From Alistipes sp. An66 (GTDB lineage: Bacteria > Bacteroidota > Bacteroidia > Bacteroidales > Rikenellaceae): DNA of 64,000 bases. Below are positions 24,985-35,107 of the stretch, piece by piece. The translations under genes were made by a program, and so were the position numbers. The stretch spans positions 124,001-188,000 of the forward strand of contig NZ_NFHT01000004.1 of NCBI RefSeq assembly GCF_002161445.1. The letters are read 5' to 3'. Below the pieces are notes generated by a model, which was given only the letters and a program-made list of their open reading frames with translations, was not told the origin of the DNA and did no database searches. Numbering within the stretch: the stretch's first letter is position 1; every line of letters begins with the position of its first letter.

Positions 24985-27900
24985 ACTGTTATACCTTCTT
25001 ATATTCATTTTTGCTTTAAGCGGAGCCTCGGCGGCGGAGATCGGTCCTGCGACGCGGACCGAAATTGCCCGGACGCTTTCGCGGATCGTCTCGCGCGAGG
25101 TGTCGGGCGGTTACCAGAAGCCGGAACCCATTACCGTCCGGGTGCAGGGTGTGAAGGCTTCGCGCCGCACGGTGCGGATCTACGCCTCGATCGGACTTTC
25201 GTACTATCCTTTCCGCGAGGCGAATACGCGGGCGATGCGCGATTCGGTGCGGGCGCTGCTTCCGGCGGAGTTCCGCAAGGCGCAGGTCGAGCTCTATACC
25301 GACAACCGCGAGGTTTCGGAGTTGATTCCGCTGGCGTGCCGCGATGCGTCGCAGGTGCGGCGGCTGGTCGAGAAGCGGAAACTCGTCCTCTTCACCAACC
25401 GCTCCGGCGTGTCGGACCGCCCGCTGGTGACGTGCCTTTCGACGGCCGTTCCGACCCCGGCCGCGGGGCTTGCGGGACGCCATATCGCCCTATGGCAGAG
25501 CCACGGACGCTATTTCGACCAGCCGGAGAACCGCTGGCGATGGCAGCGCTCGGCGCTGTGGCAGACGTGCGAGGACCTCTATACGCAGAGCTACGTCCTG
25601 CCGTATCTGGTTCCGATGCTCGAAAACGCCGGGGCGTGCGTGCTGCTGCCGCGCGAACGCGACGTGCAGCGCCACGAGGTGCTGGCCGACAACGACGCCG
25701 AGCGGGAGTACACGGAACAGGGGGCGTGGGGACCGGGCGGTGCGGGCTTTTCCCACCGCCGACAGGTCTACCTGACGGGTGAAAACCCCTTCCGGGAGGG
25801 TACGACGCGCCGGATCCGGAGCGTGACGCACCGCCCCTCGGGCGAGGCCGAATGGCGGGCCACGATCCCCGAACGGGGCGAATATGCCGTCTATGTGAGC
25901 TATGAATCGACGCCGGAGAGCGTCGACGATGCCCGCTACACGGTGCACCATCTGGGCGGCGAGACCGAATTCGCGGTCAACCAGACGATGGGCGGCGGGA
26001 CGTGGATCTATCTGGGACACTTCGCCTTCGCACCGGGCCGACAGCGGATCGTGACGCTGACGAACCGCTCGCGGCGGAGCGGGCGACTGGTCTCGGCCGA
26101 TGCCGTGAAGGTGGGCGGGGGCTTCGGCAATGTGGCCCGCACGCCGGTCGACTCGCTGCGGCAGCCCGGCCGCGAATATGTGGCCGAGACGAGCGGCTAC
26201 CCGCGCTTCTGCGAGGGGGCGCGCTACTGGCTGCAATGGGCGGGATTTCCCGAGGAGGTCTATTCGCCGAAACACCATAAGGACGACTACAAGGACGACT
26301 ACATGTCGCGGGCCCATTGGGTCAACGCCCTGCTGGGCGGTTCGGAACGCCTGCCGGACTCCACGGGCCTGCACATCCCGCTCGACATGGCCCTCGCGTT
26401 TCACTCGGACGCCGGGGTGCGCGACGGCGACGGGATCGTGGGGACGCTGGGCATCTGCTACACGCGGGAGCACGGCGGCAAATTTGCGGGCGGAGCCGAC
26501 CGCTACCGCTCGCGCGACCTGACGGACCTCGTGCAGACGCAGGTCGTGGAGGATATCCGCCGCACCTGCGAGCCGGAGTGGCAGCGGCGCGGGATCTGGA
26601 ACCGCGCCTACTACGAAGCACGCATTCCGGGGGTTCCGACCATGCTGCTCGAACTGCTTTCGCACCAGAATTTCGCCGACATGCGCCTGGGTCAGGATCC
26701 GCGCTTCCGGTTCCTGGTGAGCCGGGCGGTCTATAAGGGTATCCTGCGCTATATCAGCTCGCAATACGGATTATCGGAAGTAACGGTTCAACCGCTTCCG
26801 GTGTCGTCGTTCGCCGCGGAGTTCACCCCGGACAACCGGGTGCGGCTCTCGTGGCAGCCGACGGCCGACCCGCTGGAACCCTCGGCCGTTCCGACGGCCT
26901 ATGTGGTCTATACGCGGCGCGATGACGGGGGATTCGACAACGGCCGCCGGACCGACCGGCCCGAACTGACCGTCGAACAGGAGCCCGGACACATGTACAG
27001 CTACCGCGTGACGGCCGTGAACGACGGCGGGGAGAGTTTTCCGGGCGAGACGCTCGCGGTGTGCCGCGTGGCCGACGAGCGGGGCCGTGTGCTGGTGGTC
27101 AACGGATTCGACCGCGTGAGCGGTCCCGAGAGCGTGCGGTGCGACTCGCTGGCGGGCTTCCGCATGGACCTCGACGGCGGGGTGCCCGACCGCATGGATA
27201 TTTCGTTCATCGGCCCCCAGCGGGTCTTCGACGTGGCACAGGCGCGCTGCAACATCGACAGCATCGCCCTCGGGGCCTGCGACCGCAGCTACGAGACCGA
27301 TGTGATCGGCGGCAATACGTTCGACTATGCGGCGCTGCACGGCCGTTCGGTCGCCGCGGCGGGCTATTCGTTCTGTTCGGCGTCGGCCCGGGCCGTGGAG
27401 GAGGGGCGTGTCGCGCTGGACGGCTATGATGCGGTCGACCTGATTCTGGGCAAGCAGCGCACCACGCCGCTCGGCCGCGGGGTCGTCGAGCCCTCCTTCG
27501 AGACCTTCCCGGTGGCGTTGCGGAACCGTCTGCGCCGTTATCTCTCCGATGGCGGGGCGTTGTTCGCCTCGGGGGCCTACGTGCTGTCGGACCTTCTGAA
27601 AAACGCCGCGGCGGATCCCTCCGGACGGGCCTTTGCCGAGGAGGTGCTGCGCTGCCGGCTGGACACCTGCGGCGAGTCGGGTACGGGCCGGATCCGTGTC
27701 GTGACGGCCCATCCGGACTTCTCGCGCGGCGAGTACCGCTTCAACACGGCCTATCGCCCGGACTGCTACGTCGTCGAGCGGCGGGATGCCCTGCTTCCGG
27801 CCGGAGACGAAGCCTTCTCCGTGATGCGCTACGACGATGACGGAGGTACGGCCGCCGTAGCGTGCGGGGCTGCCGGGCGGACCTTCGTGGCGGGCTTTCC

Positions 27901-27985
27901 GTTCGAGACGATCCGCGACGGGTTGCAGCGCGACCGGCTGATGCGCGACGTACTGACGTTCCTGTTGAAGGGTCGGTTGAAATGA
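24974..27985 (+). CDS. Exported Amidase_3 protein with inserted golvesin domain and Fn3
   Basis: 1003 residues. A signal peptide (1-21, [20 protein letters not shown]) is followed by an N-terminal domain of about 130 residues. Amidase_3-type motifs then appear in two blocks: LWQSHG with His177, Glu200 in QTCEDLY and LLPRERD at 224-230; then AFHSDAG with His477 and LLELLSHQNF with Glu560. A golvesin-like beta domain (about 275-385, RIRSVTHRPSGEAEWRATIPERGEYAVYVSY) lies between the blocks. An Fn3-like domain is at about 600-690 and a C-terminal domain of about 300 residues remains unassigned. It likely acts on peptidoglycan in the periplasm or outside. Databases often name such proteins xanthan lyase, which the sequence does not support. 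Confidence 0.75.
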   Translation: MKNRLLYLLIFIFALSGASAAEIGPATRTEIARTLSRIVSREVSGGYQKPEPITVRVQGVKASRRTVRIYASIGLSYYPFREANTRAMRDSVRALLPAEFRKAQVELYTDNREVSELIPLACRDASQVRRLVEKRKLVLFTNRSGVSDRPLVTCLSTAVPTPAAGLAGRHIALWQSHGRYFDQPENRWRWQRSALWQTCEDLYTQSYVLPYLVPMLENAGACVLLPRERDVQRHEVLADNDAEREYTEQGAWGPGGAGFSHRRQVYLTGENPFREGTTRRIRSVTHRPSGEAEWRATIPERGEYAVYVSYESTPESVDDARYTVHHLGGETEFAVNQTMGGGTWIYLGHFAFAPGRQRIVTLTNRSRRSGRLVSADAVKVGGGFGNVARTPVDSLRQPGREYVAETSGYPRFCEGARYWLQWAGFPEEVYSPKHHKDDYKDDYMSRAHWVNALLGGSERLPDSTGLHIPLDMALAFHSDAGVRDGDGIVGTLGICYTREHGGKFAGGADRYRSRDLTDLVQTQVVEDIRRTCEPEWQRRGIWNRAYYEARIPGVPTMLLELLSHQNFADMRLGQDPRFRFLVSRAVYKGILRYISSQYGLSEVTVQPLPVSSFAAEFTPDNRVRLSWQPTADPLEPSAVPTAYVVYTRRDDGGFDNGRRTDRPELTVEQEPGHMYSYRVTAVNDGGESFPGETLAVCRVADERGRVLVVNGFDRVSGPESVRCDSLAGFRMDLDGGVPDRMDISFIGPQRVFDVAQARCNIDSIALGACDRSYETDVIGGNTFDYAALHGRSVAAAGYSFCSASARAVEEGRVALDGYDAVDLILGKQRTTPLGRGVVEPSFETFPVALRNRLRRYLSDGGALFASGAYVLSDLLKNAAADPSGRAFAEEVLRCRLDTCGESGTGRIRVVTAHPDFSRGEYRFNTAYRPDCYVVERRDALLPAGDEAFSVMRYDDDGGTAAVACGAAGRTFVAGFPFETIRDGLQRDRLMRDVLTFLLKGRLK

Positions 27986-28015
27986 TTTGTCGTTTTACGT
28001 TAAAATTATAGAGTT

Positions 28016-28465
28016 ATGTCATTGGAGCAACAGATTTCGAAGGGAATCATGGAGGCCATGAAGGCCAAGGATACGGTGCGTTTGAGTGCGCTCCGCAATG
28101 CCAAGAAGTACATCATCGAAGCCAAGACCGCCGGTCCCGAAGTGGCCGAACTGCCCGATGCCGACGTGTTGAAGATCATCTCGAAACTCGCCAAGCAGGG
28201 CACCGACTCTGCGGCGATCTTCACCGAACAGAACCGCCCCGACCTGGCCGCCGAGGAGCTGGCCCAGGTGGCCGTCTATCAGGAGTTCCTGCCCAAGCAG
28301 CTCACCCCGGAGGAGCTGACCGCCGAGGTGAAGTCCATCATCGCCGAGGTCGGCGCCACGTCGATGAAGGAGATGGGCAAGGTGATGGGTGTGGCCTCGA
28401 AACGCCTGGCCGGGCGTGCCGACGGCAAGGAGATTTCGGCCAAGGTCAAGGAACTCCTCGCATAA
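28016..28465 (+). CDS. yqeY: GatB/YqeY domain protein
   Basis: 149 residues matching stand-alone YqeY over its whole length: SLEQQISKGIMEAMKAKDTVRLSALRNAKKYI at the start, ELPDADVLKIISKLAKQ, YQEFLPKQLTPEEL, then the GatB-like tail (MGKVMGVASKRLAGRADGKEIS). The tail domain resembles the tRNA-binding domain of the GatB amidotransferase subunit. The cellular role is not firmly known. It lies 30 bases after the amidase gene and one base before the next gene, so it is probably co-transcribed. Confidence 0.93.
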   Translation: MSLEQQISKGIMEAMKAKDTVRLSALRNAKKYIIEAKTAGPEVAELPDADVLKIISKLAKQGTDSAAIFTEQNRPDLAAEELAQVAVYQEFLPKQLTPEELTAEVKSIIAEVGATSMKEMGKVMGVASKRLAGRADGKEISAKVKELLA

Positions 28466-28466
28466 A

Positions 28467-29381
28467 ATGCATCTGCTCGAAGAGTTGCACCGCAACGTAA
28501 GGACCATCGCCATGCCGTCGGCCATGGTGGCGGGGGCGTTGCTGTGCCGACCGATTGCGGCCCTCGAAACCGCCAGCCATCAGATGATCACGCCGACGCT
28601 GATCTTCCTGATGCTCTTCGTCACCTTCTGCCGCGTCAGCCCCAAACAGATGAAGCCCTCGATGCTGCACGTCTGGCTGCTGGCGTTTCAGATCGTGGTC
28701 TGCATCGCGGTCTACCTGTTGCTGCGGCCGCTGAACGACGTCGTGGCGCAGGGTGCCATGGTCTGTGTGCTGGCGCCCGTGGCGATGGCTGCGGTGGTCA
28801 TCGGCGGCATGCTGGGTGCCAACGTCGCCACGATGGCCACATACAGTCTGGTGTGCAACATGGCCATTGCGCTGGTCGCTCCCGTGATCCTCACCTTCAC
28901 CGGGACGGGCGAGTGCACCTTCGCGCAGATCCTCGCACGGATCGCCCCGCTGCTCGTCGGGCCCTTCGCCGCGGCGCAGTTCTGCCGCTTCGTCTTCCCG
29001 AAGCTGGCGAAATGGATCGGCGACCACGGCCAGATTTCGTTCTACATGTGGCTGATGTCGCTGTTGGTGATCATCGGCCGCACGACCTGCTTCATCATCG
29101 ACCTCCACAACGCTTCGGTCTCCACAGAATTGTGGCTGGCCTTTGCGGCGCTGGTGATCTGTCTGGTGCAGTTCAAGGTCGGGCGCGTGCTGGGCCGCCG
29201 CTACGGCGATCCTCCCGCCGGAGGACAGTCCCTCGGGCAGAAGAACACCGTGCTGGCCGTCTGGATGGCGCAGTCGTTCCTGAATCCCATCGCCTCGATT
29301 GCCCCCACGGCCTACATCGTCTGGCAGAACTTCGTGAACAGTTATCAGATCTACAAGAAGGATAACCAGAGGCATGAATAG
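28467..29381 (+). CDS. BASS-like membrane transporter
   Basis: 304 residues with 8-9 hydrophobic segments. Pattern and length resemble the bile acid:sodium symporter superfamily: HQMITPTLIFLMLFVTFCRVSPKQM near TM2, a Gly-rich LAPVAMAAVVIGGMLGANVATMATYSLVCNM segment, and a later QKNTVLAVWMAQSFLNPIASIAPTAY segment like the second half of the fold. The substrate is unknown. ATG 28467 starts one base after the yqeY stop. A strong terminator follows at 29423. Confidence 0.6.
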   Translation: MHLLEELHRNVRTIAMPSAMVAGALLCRPIAALETASHQMITPTLIFLMLFVTFCRVSPKQMKPSMLHVWLLAFQIVVCIAVYLLLRPLNDVVAQGAMVCVLAPVAMAAVVIGGMLGANVATMATYSLVCNMAIALVAPVILTFTGTGECTFAQILARIAPLLVGPFAAAQFCRFVFPKLAKWIGDHGQISFYMWLMSLLVIIGRTTCFIIDLHNASVSTELWLAFAALVICLVQFKVGRVLGRRYGDPPAGGQSLGQKNTVLAVWMAQSFLNPIASIAPTAYIVWQNFVNSYQIYKKDNQRHE

Positions 29382-29422
29382 CGGATTTTCCTGTGAAAAT
29401 CCTTTTATGTCTGTTTAATAAT

Positions 29423-29453
29423 AAGGGCAACACCGGTCAGGTGTTGCCCTTTT
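29423..29453. terminator. Bidirectional terminator
   Basis: Perfect 12-bp stem AAGGGCAACACC (29423-29434) against 29440-29451, a 5-base loop, then TT; AATAATAA precedes it. It lies between the BASS-like gene and the converging ABC ATPase gene. Confidence 0.8.
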
Positions 29454-29559
29454 AGCAAACGACGTGTTGTACGAGTTTTATTTCATTACGCCTGAATCGG
29501 TGTCTGAATCCCGAGGGATTCGATTTATAAGATTATTGTAGCTTGCTTTCTGTTGACGC

Positions 29560-30246
<687 letters not shown>

Positions 30247-30278
30247 AAAAGATGATTTTTAAAAGTTTGCTGTTTCGA

Positions 30279-32684
30279 TTATTCGGATTTTACGGAGTCG
30301 GCGGGGTTTTCGCCGGCCGTGCGCCACGAGCAGAAGGTCACGGTCCCGATCGTCACGAGCAGTACGGCGACGAAGGCCGCGGCGAAGACCCACCAGTGGA
30401 TCGGTGTGCGGTAGGCGAACGACGCGATCCAGCGGCGGACGATCCAGAGGCTCAACGGTGCGGCGATTACGAAGCTGACGACGACCAGCCGGATGTAGTG
30501 GCGGTTGAAGAGCCGGAGGATTTCCGCCGTTGTGGCGCCCATGACCTTGCGCACGGCCACCTCGCGGCGGCGGTGCTGCGTCTCGAAGAGGACGATGCCG
30601 AAGACCCCCATCAGGGCGATGACCACCGAGAGCAGCGTGAAGAGCCCCACGACCGTGGCCAGCCGCCGCTCCTTGGCGTACTGCTCGCCGAGCTCCTCCT
30701 CGAAGGTGCGGATCAGGATCTCGCCCGGCGTCAGATGCGGGTCCGTCTCGGCGATGCACCGCCGCAGATAGTCGGCCACACCCTCCACGTCGGCCTCGGG
30801 ACGGTAGCGCAGGTAGAGCAGCTGCGAGGCGCGGCCGCCTGCATTTTGCGACATCTCTTCGGGAATGACATAGAAGACGAAGGGTATGATATCGTATTGC
30901 ATCGGCCGGAAGTGGAAATCCGCGCAGACGCCCACCAGCGGATCGGTGCCGCAGAATCCGCCGATCTCGTCGCCCAGTTCGAATCCGTATTCGCGGCGGG
31001 CGGCCTCGTTGCAAATCAGCATGCCGGTCTCCTTGTGTTCGTCCGTTTCGAGGAAGTCGCGCCCGTCGGTAATGGCAATACCCATCATCTTCGGGAAGTT
31101 CCAGCGGACGATGTAGGCCTGCATGCTGACCCGCTGCCCCTTGTAGTTGCGGCCCCACGACATGCGGTTGACACCTACCAGACGGCCTTCGGCTCCCGTA
31201 ACGTCGACCACGCGCGGGTCGGTGAGCAGGCGGTCGCGCAGGGCGTCGTAGCCCAGCGCAGCCTTTTCGGAGAGCTGCACGGCCATCAGGTTGCGGCGGT
31301 CGAAGCCCATCTCCTGCCGCAGCATGAAGTTGTGTTGCAGGAGGATGAATCCCGTGGCGACGATCAGCCCCAGCGAGATGGTGAACTGGAAGCCCAGCAG
31401 CAGCGTGCGCAGCCGCCGGCCGCCGGCCGTACCGGAGAAGGAGCCCTTGACCACCATGGCCGGCGGGAACGAGGTGATGTACCACGCCGGATAGTGGCTC
31501 GCCACGAGGGCCATGACGACTGCCACGGCAAGCAGGACGCCGATGACCGGGAGGTTCTGCGCCAGGTTCAGCGGTGCGGAGATGTAGCTGGCCAGCTCGG
31601 TGCTCTGGATGGCGAAGGCCAGGTACCAGGCCAGCAGCAGGGCGATGACGACCAGCCCCACGGCCTCGAAGACGAACCCGAAACGCAGCGAGGCGTTCGG
31701 GGCGCCGAAGACCTTGAAGGTATTGACCGTGCGGATGCGGACGGGCACCAGCGCGAAGAAGAAGTTGACGAAGTTGATGAAGGCCAGCGCAATGACCAGC
31801 AGCGCGATGCCCAGCAGCGTGTAGGTCGTTACGAGCGACCCTTGGGCGCACGGCACGCGGCTGTCCTCCTCGAAGTAGAGATCGCGGATGCACGACAGCC
31901 GGAAGGGTTCCGTTTCGAGCTGGCCTTCTTCGTTGGCCTCACCGGGATACATCTCCACGAAGAGCCGCTTCCACTCCTTGATGACCGTCCGGAGGTCGGT
32001 TCCGGGCTGGAACCGGACGTAGTAGTTGTAGCTCCACTCCGAGGGGTCGTCGATGCACCGGTCTCCCAGATCCATGGCCATCTGGCACTTGGCCATGAGC
32101 GAATTTGCGGGGAAATCCTCGAAGACGGCCACCACCTCGCGGGCGTTCTCGGCCGTGGGCTGGTCGATGTTGCACCAAATCATGTCGCCGACACCGACAC
32201 CGAGCTGTTCGGCCGTTGAGCGTGAGATGATGACGCTCTGCGCGCGTTTGAGGTCATGGACATCCCCTGCCACGGACTTGAAGTCGAAGACGTCGAGCAG
32301 CGGCAGCGAAATGGAACCCGTATAGATATTATTGAAGCGGTCGTAACCCATCTTCGAGGCATTCTCGCGCAGCACGGTCATAGGGCCGAAGCCGCCCCAG
32401 GTGCAGCCACCGGATTCAACGGCCGAGGTCGAGGTGATGAACCGCTCGACCATGGGCCGGCAGAGCCACGACTGCCAGGCGCCGGGCGTGTACCAGTCGG
32501 TGGACTCGACCAGATAGATGCGTTCCGAGTCGCGGAGCGTGCGGTTGTAGGTCATCTCCCAGCGCACCTGCACCAGGATGATGTAACAGGCCGTGAAGGC
32601 GAGCGTCAGCCCGACGATGTTGAGCAGCGACGAGGCCTTGTAGCGCCGCAGCGTGGTGAGGAAGTTTCGCAGTGCGATTTTCAT
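30279..32684 (-). CDS. MacB/FtsX-type ABC permease 4
   Basis: 801 residues: TM1 at about 20-42 (LLNIVGLTLAFTACYIILVQ), a periplasmic MacB_PCD-type domain, three TM near 290-440, a second periplasmic domain, and the last TM cluster near 690-790. Before the final TMs is the coupling-helix motif RRREVAVRKVMGAT that contacts the ATPase. The end SWRTAGENPADSVKSE is almost the same as in the neighbouring permease 3, and the DNA around both 3' ends is nearly identical, so the pair arose by tandem duplication. ATG 32684 is chosen by alignment with permease 3 (MKIA-NFLTTLRRYK). Confidence 0.88.
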   Translation of the reverse strand: MKIALRNFLTTLRRYKASSLLNIVGLTLAFTACYIILVQVRWEMTYNRTLRDSERIYLVESTDWYTPGAWQSWLCRPMVERFITSTSAVESGGCTWGGFGPMTVLRENASKMGYDRFNNIYTGSISLPLLDVFDFKSVAGDVHDLKRAQSVIISRSTAEQLGVGVGDMIWCNIDQPTAENAREVVAVFEDFPANSLMAKCQMAMDLGDRCIDDPSEWSYNYYVRFQPGTDLRTVIKEWKRLFVEMYPGEANEEGQLETEPFRLSCIRDLYFEEDSRVPCAQGSLVTTYTLLGIALLVIALAFINFVNFFFALVPVRIRTVNTFKVFGAPNASLRFGFVFEAVGLVVIALLLAWYLAFAIQSTELASYISAPLNLAQNLPVIGVLLAVAVVMALVASHYPAWYITSFPPAMVVKGSFSGTAGGRRLRTLLLGFQFTISLGLIVATGFILLQHNFMLRQEMGFDRRNLMAVQLSEKAALGYDALRDRLLTDPRVVDVTGAEGRLVGVNRMSWGRNYKGQRVSMQAYIVRWNFPKMMGIAITDGRDFLETDEHKETGMLICNEAARREYGFELGDEIGGFCGTDPLVGVCADFHFRPMQYDIIPFVFYVIPEEMSQNAGGRASQLLYLRYRPEADVEGVADYLRRCIAETDPHLTPGEILIRTFEEELGEQYAKERRLATVVGLFTLLSVVIALMGVFGIVLFETQHRRREVAVRKVMGATTAEILRLFNRHYIRLVVVSFVIAAPLSLWIVRRWIASFAYRTPIHWWVFAAAFVAVLLVTIGTVTFCSWRTAGENPADSVKSE

Positions 32685-32701
32685 ATGCGGGGTTGTTTCA
32701 A

Positions 32702-35101
32702 TTATTCGGATTTTACGGAGTCGGCGGGGTTCTCGTTGGCCGTGCGCCACGAGCAGAAGGTTACGGTCGCCGCTGTGACGAGCAGCACGGCGACGAAGGC
32801 TGCGGCGAATACCCACCAGCGGATCGGCATCCGGTAGGCAAACGTCCCGAGCCAGCGGTCCACGGCCCAGTAGCCGGCCGGTGCGGCAAGGAGGAAGCAG
32901 ACCGTAACCAACGTGACATAGCGCCGGTTGAAGAGGCGGAGCACCTCGCCGGTCGTGGCGCCCATGACCTTGCGGATGGCCACCTCGCGGCGGCGGTGCT
33001 GCGTCTCGAACAGAACGATGCCGAAGACGCCCATCAGGGCGATGACGACGGCCAGCACCGTGAAGAGCCCCACGATGGTCGTGATGCGCCGCTCGCGGGC
33101 ATACTGCATCTCGATATCCTCGTCCATGAAGCGGATGTCGGGCGCTTCGCAGTCGGGGTCGAAGCGCCGGGCCGTCTGCCGGATATGGTCGCAGGCGGCG
33201 TCGGGATCGGCACCGGCCGTCAGACGCACGTAGAAGGTGCCCATGTCGCCGGAGACGGTCACGAAGGCGAACGGCACGACGGGGTATTGCAGCGGTCGGA
33301 AATGGATGTCGGGACAGATGCCGACCACCACGCCGTCGTCGAGCCGGAAGCCGAGACCGGCCCCCTTGCGGGCAAGCAGGTCGTTGACGATGTAGTGCCA
33401 CGTCGTATCGCGGTCGTACTCGGGCTTGAAGCCCTCACCGGCAAGAACCGGGATGCCCAGTACTTCGAGGAAGTTGCTGCGCACCGGGCGCACGTGAATC
33501 ATCACCTCCTCGCCGGCAACCTCCCGGCCCCAGAGGGAGTAGTTCCCGACGACGAACGGCCCCTGGCCCGCGGTGACGCCGACGATCCGGGGGTCCTGTT
33601 TGAGGGCCGAAGCGAACTCCCCGAAGCGGTCGGCACGGGAGAGCCGCTGCGAATTCGTCTCGAAGGTAAGCACCCGACCGTGTTCGAAGCCCAGTTCGAA
33701 GCGGCGCACGTAACGCTGTTGCAAAAGCGTGCAGAGCGAGAAGACGATCAGTCCGATGGCGATGAAGAACTGCACGCCGAGCAGCGCCGTGCGGAAGCGG
33801 CGGCCGGCCGTCGAGCCGACGAACGACCCCTTGGCGGCCATCGCCGGATTGAACGAGGTGATGTACCAGGCCGGGAGGCTTCCGGCGACGAATGCCGCCG
33901 CGAACGAGACGCCGAGCGAAATGGCCAGCACGGGAAGGTTGTCGCCCAGTGCGAGCGAACTGCTGACATACGAGGCGAATTCGGTGCCTTTCAGCGCAAT
34001 GGCCACATACCAGGCACAGAACTGTGCCAGGAGCATGAATCCGAGGGCTTCGAACAGAAAACTGAAACGCAGCGAGCGCGTCGGAGCTCCGAAGACCTTG
34101 AGAATGTTGACCGACCGCAGCCGCACGGGTACCAGCGCGAAGAAGAAGTTGACAAAGTTGATCAGGGCAATCAGGATGACGAGCACCGCGACGCTCAACA
34201 GCGAGCAGGTCAGCGTGGACGACCCGCTGGGGAAGGTGCCCATGCCGTCGAAGACCCGACGGTCGAAATAGAGCCTGTCGAGCGGCACCAGCAGACAGTC
34301 GCGTCGGTCGTTCCGTTCCTCTTCGCTGATCTCCTCGCCCCAGATCGGAGCCATGCGCTCCATGTAGGCGCGGTTGTTCTCCGTGTGGATCTCCTCCCAG
34401 CGGCGGGCCACCGCATCGGGGTCGGCCCCCGCGCGCAGGCGGACGAAGTAACAGTCGTTCCAGTAGCCGGAGTCCATGTCCCGGTCGCCGACGTCGGTCA
34501 CGGCGACGATGTGCGCGAAGGAGCTGTTCGCCGGGAAATCCTCATAGAGGACCACCACCTCGTGTGGGTCGTCGGTCCGTTTGCCCTCCCGGTCTCCGAA
34601 CCAGAGCAGGTCGCCGGCATGCAGGCCGAGCCGCTCGGCCTGCGAACGCGCGAGAGCTACGCCGTGGGGCTGCGTCAGGGCCTGCAAATCGCCCTCGACG
34701 ACCCGCATTCCCACCGTCGCAGGGAACCCCGTTGAGACGGAATTGACAGACATCCGGAAACGGCGGAACTCGCCCTGGCGCTTCACCCAGACGGGCTGGT
34801 CATGGCGCCAGGGGCGGATGCAGCCGCCGGCCTCGATCTCGGGCGAGCGGGCGATGAGCTGTTCGCCGTCGGGCCGTGTCGAACAGATCGAATAGCCCGT
34901 CTCGTCGAACGGCGAGCGGGGCGCCACAAGGCAGATCTGTCCGGCGTCGGGGATGGCGCGGTTGAAGGTCATCTCCCAGCGCACCTGCACCAGAATGACG
35001 TAGAAGGCCGTGAAGGCGAGCGTCAGCCCGATGACGTTGAGCAACGACGAGACCTTGTAGCGCCGCAGCGTCGTGAGGAAATTATGGAAGGCGATTTTCA
35101 T
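32702..35101 (-). CDS. MacB/FtsX-type ABC permease 3
   Basis: 799 residues with the same architecture as permease 4: TM1 at about 20-42, periplasmic domain, three TM near 285-435, second periplasmic domain and a C-terminal TM cluster preceded by RRREVAIRKVMGATTGE. The termini match permease 4 closely while the periplasmic domains have diverged strongly (for example a GYWNDCYFVRLRAG segment near residue 190). This suggests different ligands or partners on a shared transmembrane core. It is six bases downstream of permease 2. Confidence 0.88.
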   Translation of the reverse strand: MKIAFHNFLTTLRRYKVSSLLNVIGLTLAFTAFYVILVQVRWEMTFNRAIPDAGQICLVAPRSPFDETGYSICSTRPDGEQLIARSPEIEAGGCIRPWRHDQPVWVKRQGEFRRFRMSVNSVSTGFPATVGMRVVEGDLQALTQPHGVALARSQAERLGLHAGDLLWFGDREGKRTDDPHEVVVLYEDFPANSSFAHIVAVTDVGDRDMDSGYWNDCYFVRLRAGADPDAVARRWEEIHTENNRAYMERMAPIWGEEISEEERNDRRDCLLVPLDRLYFDRRVFDGMGTFPSGSSTLTCSLLSVAVLVILIALINFVNFFFALVPVRLRSVNILKVFGAPTRSLRFSFLFEALGFMLLAQFCAWYVAIALKGTEFASYVSSSLALGDNLPVLAISLGVSFAAAFVAGSLPAWYITSFNPAMAAKGSFVGSTAGRRFRTALLGVQFFIAIGLIVFSLCTLLQQRYVRRFELGFEHGRVLTFETNSQRLSRADRFGEFASALKQDPRIVGVTAGQGPFVVGNYSLWGREVAGEEVMIHVRPVRSNFLEVLGIPVLAGEGFKPEYDRDTTWHYIVNDLLARKGAGLGFRLDDGVVVGICPDIHFRPLQYPVVPFAFVTVSGDMGTFYVRLTAGADPDAACDHIRQTARRFDPDCEAPDIRFMDEDIEMQYARERRITTIVGLFTVLAVVIALMGVFGIVLFETQHRRREVAIRKVMGATTGEVLRLFNRRYVTLVTVCFLLAAPAGYWAVDRWLGTFAYRMPIRWWVFAAAFVAVLLVTAATVTFCSWRTANENPADSVKSE

Positions 35102-35107
35102 CGTAAA

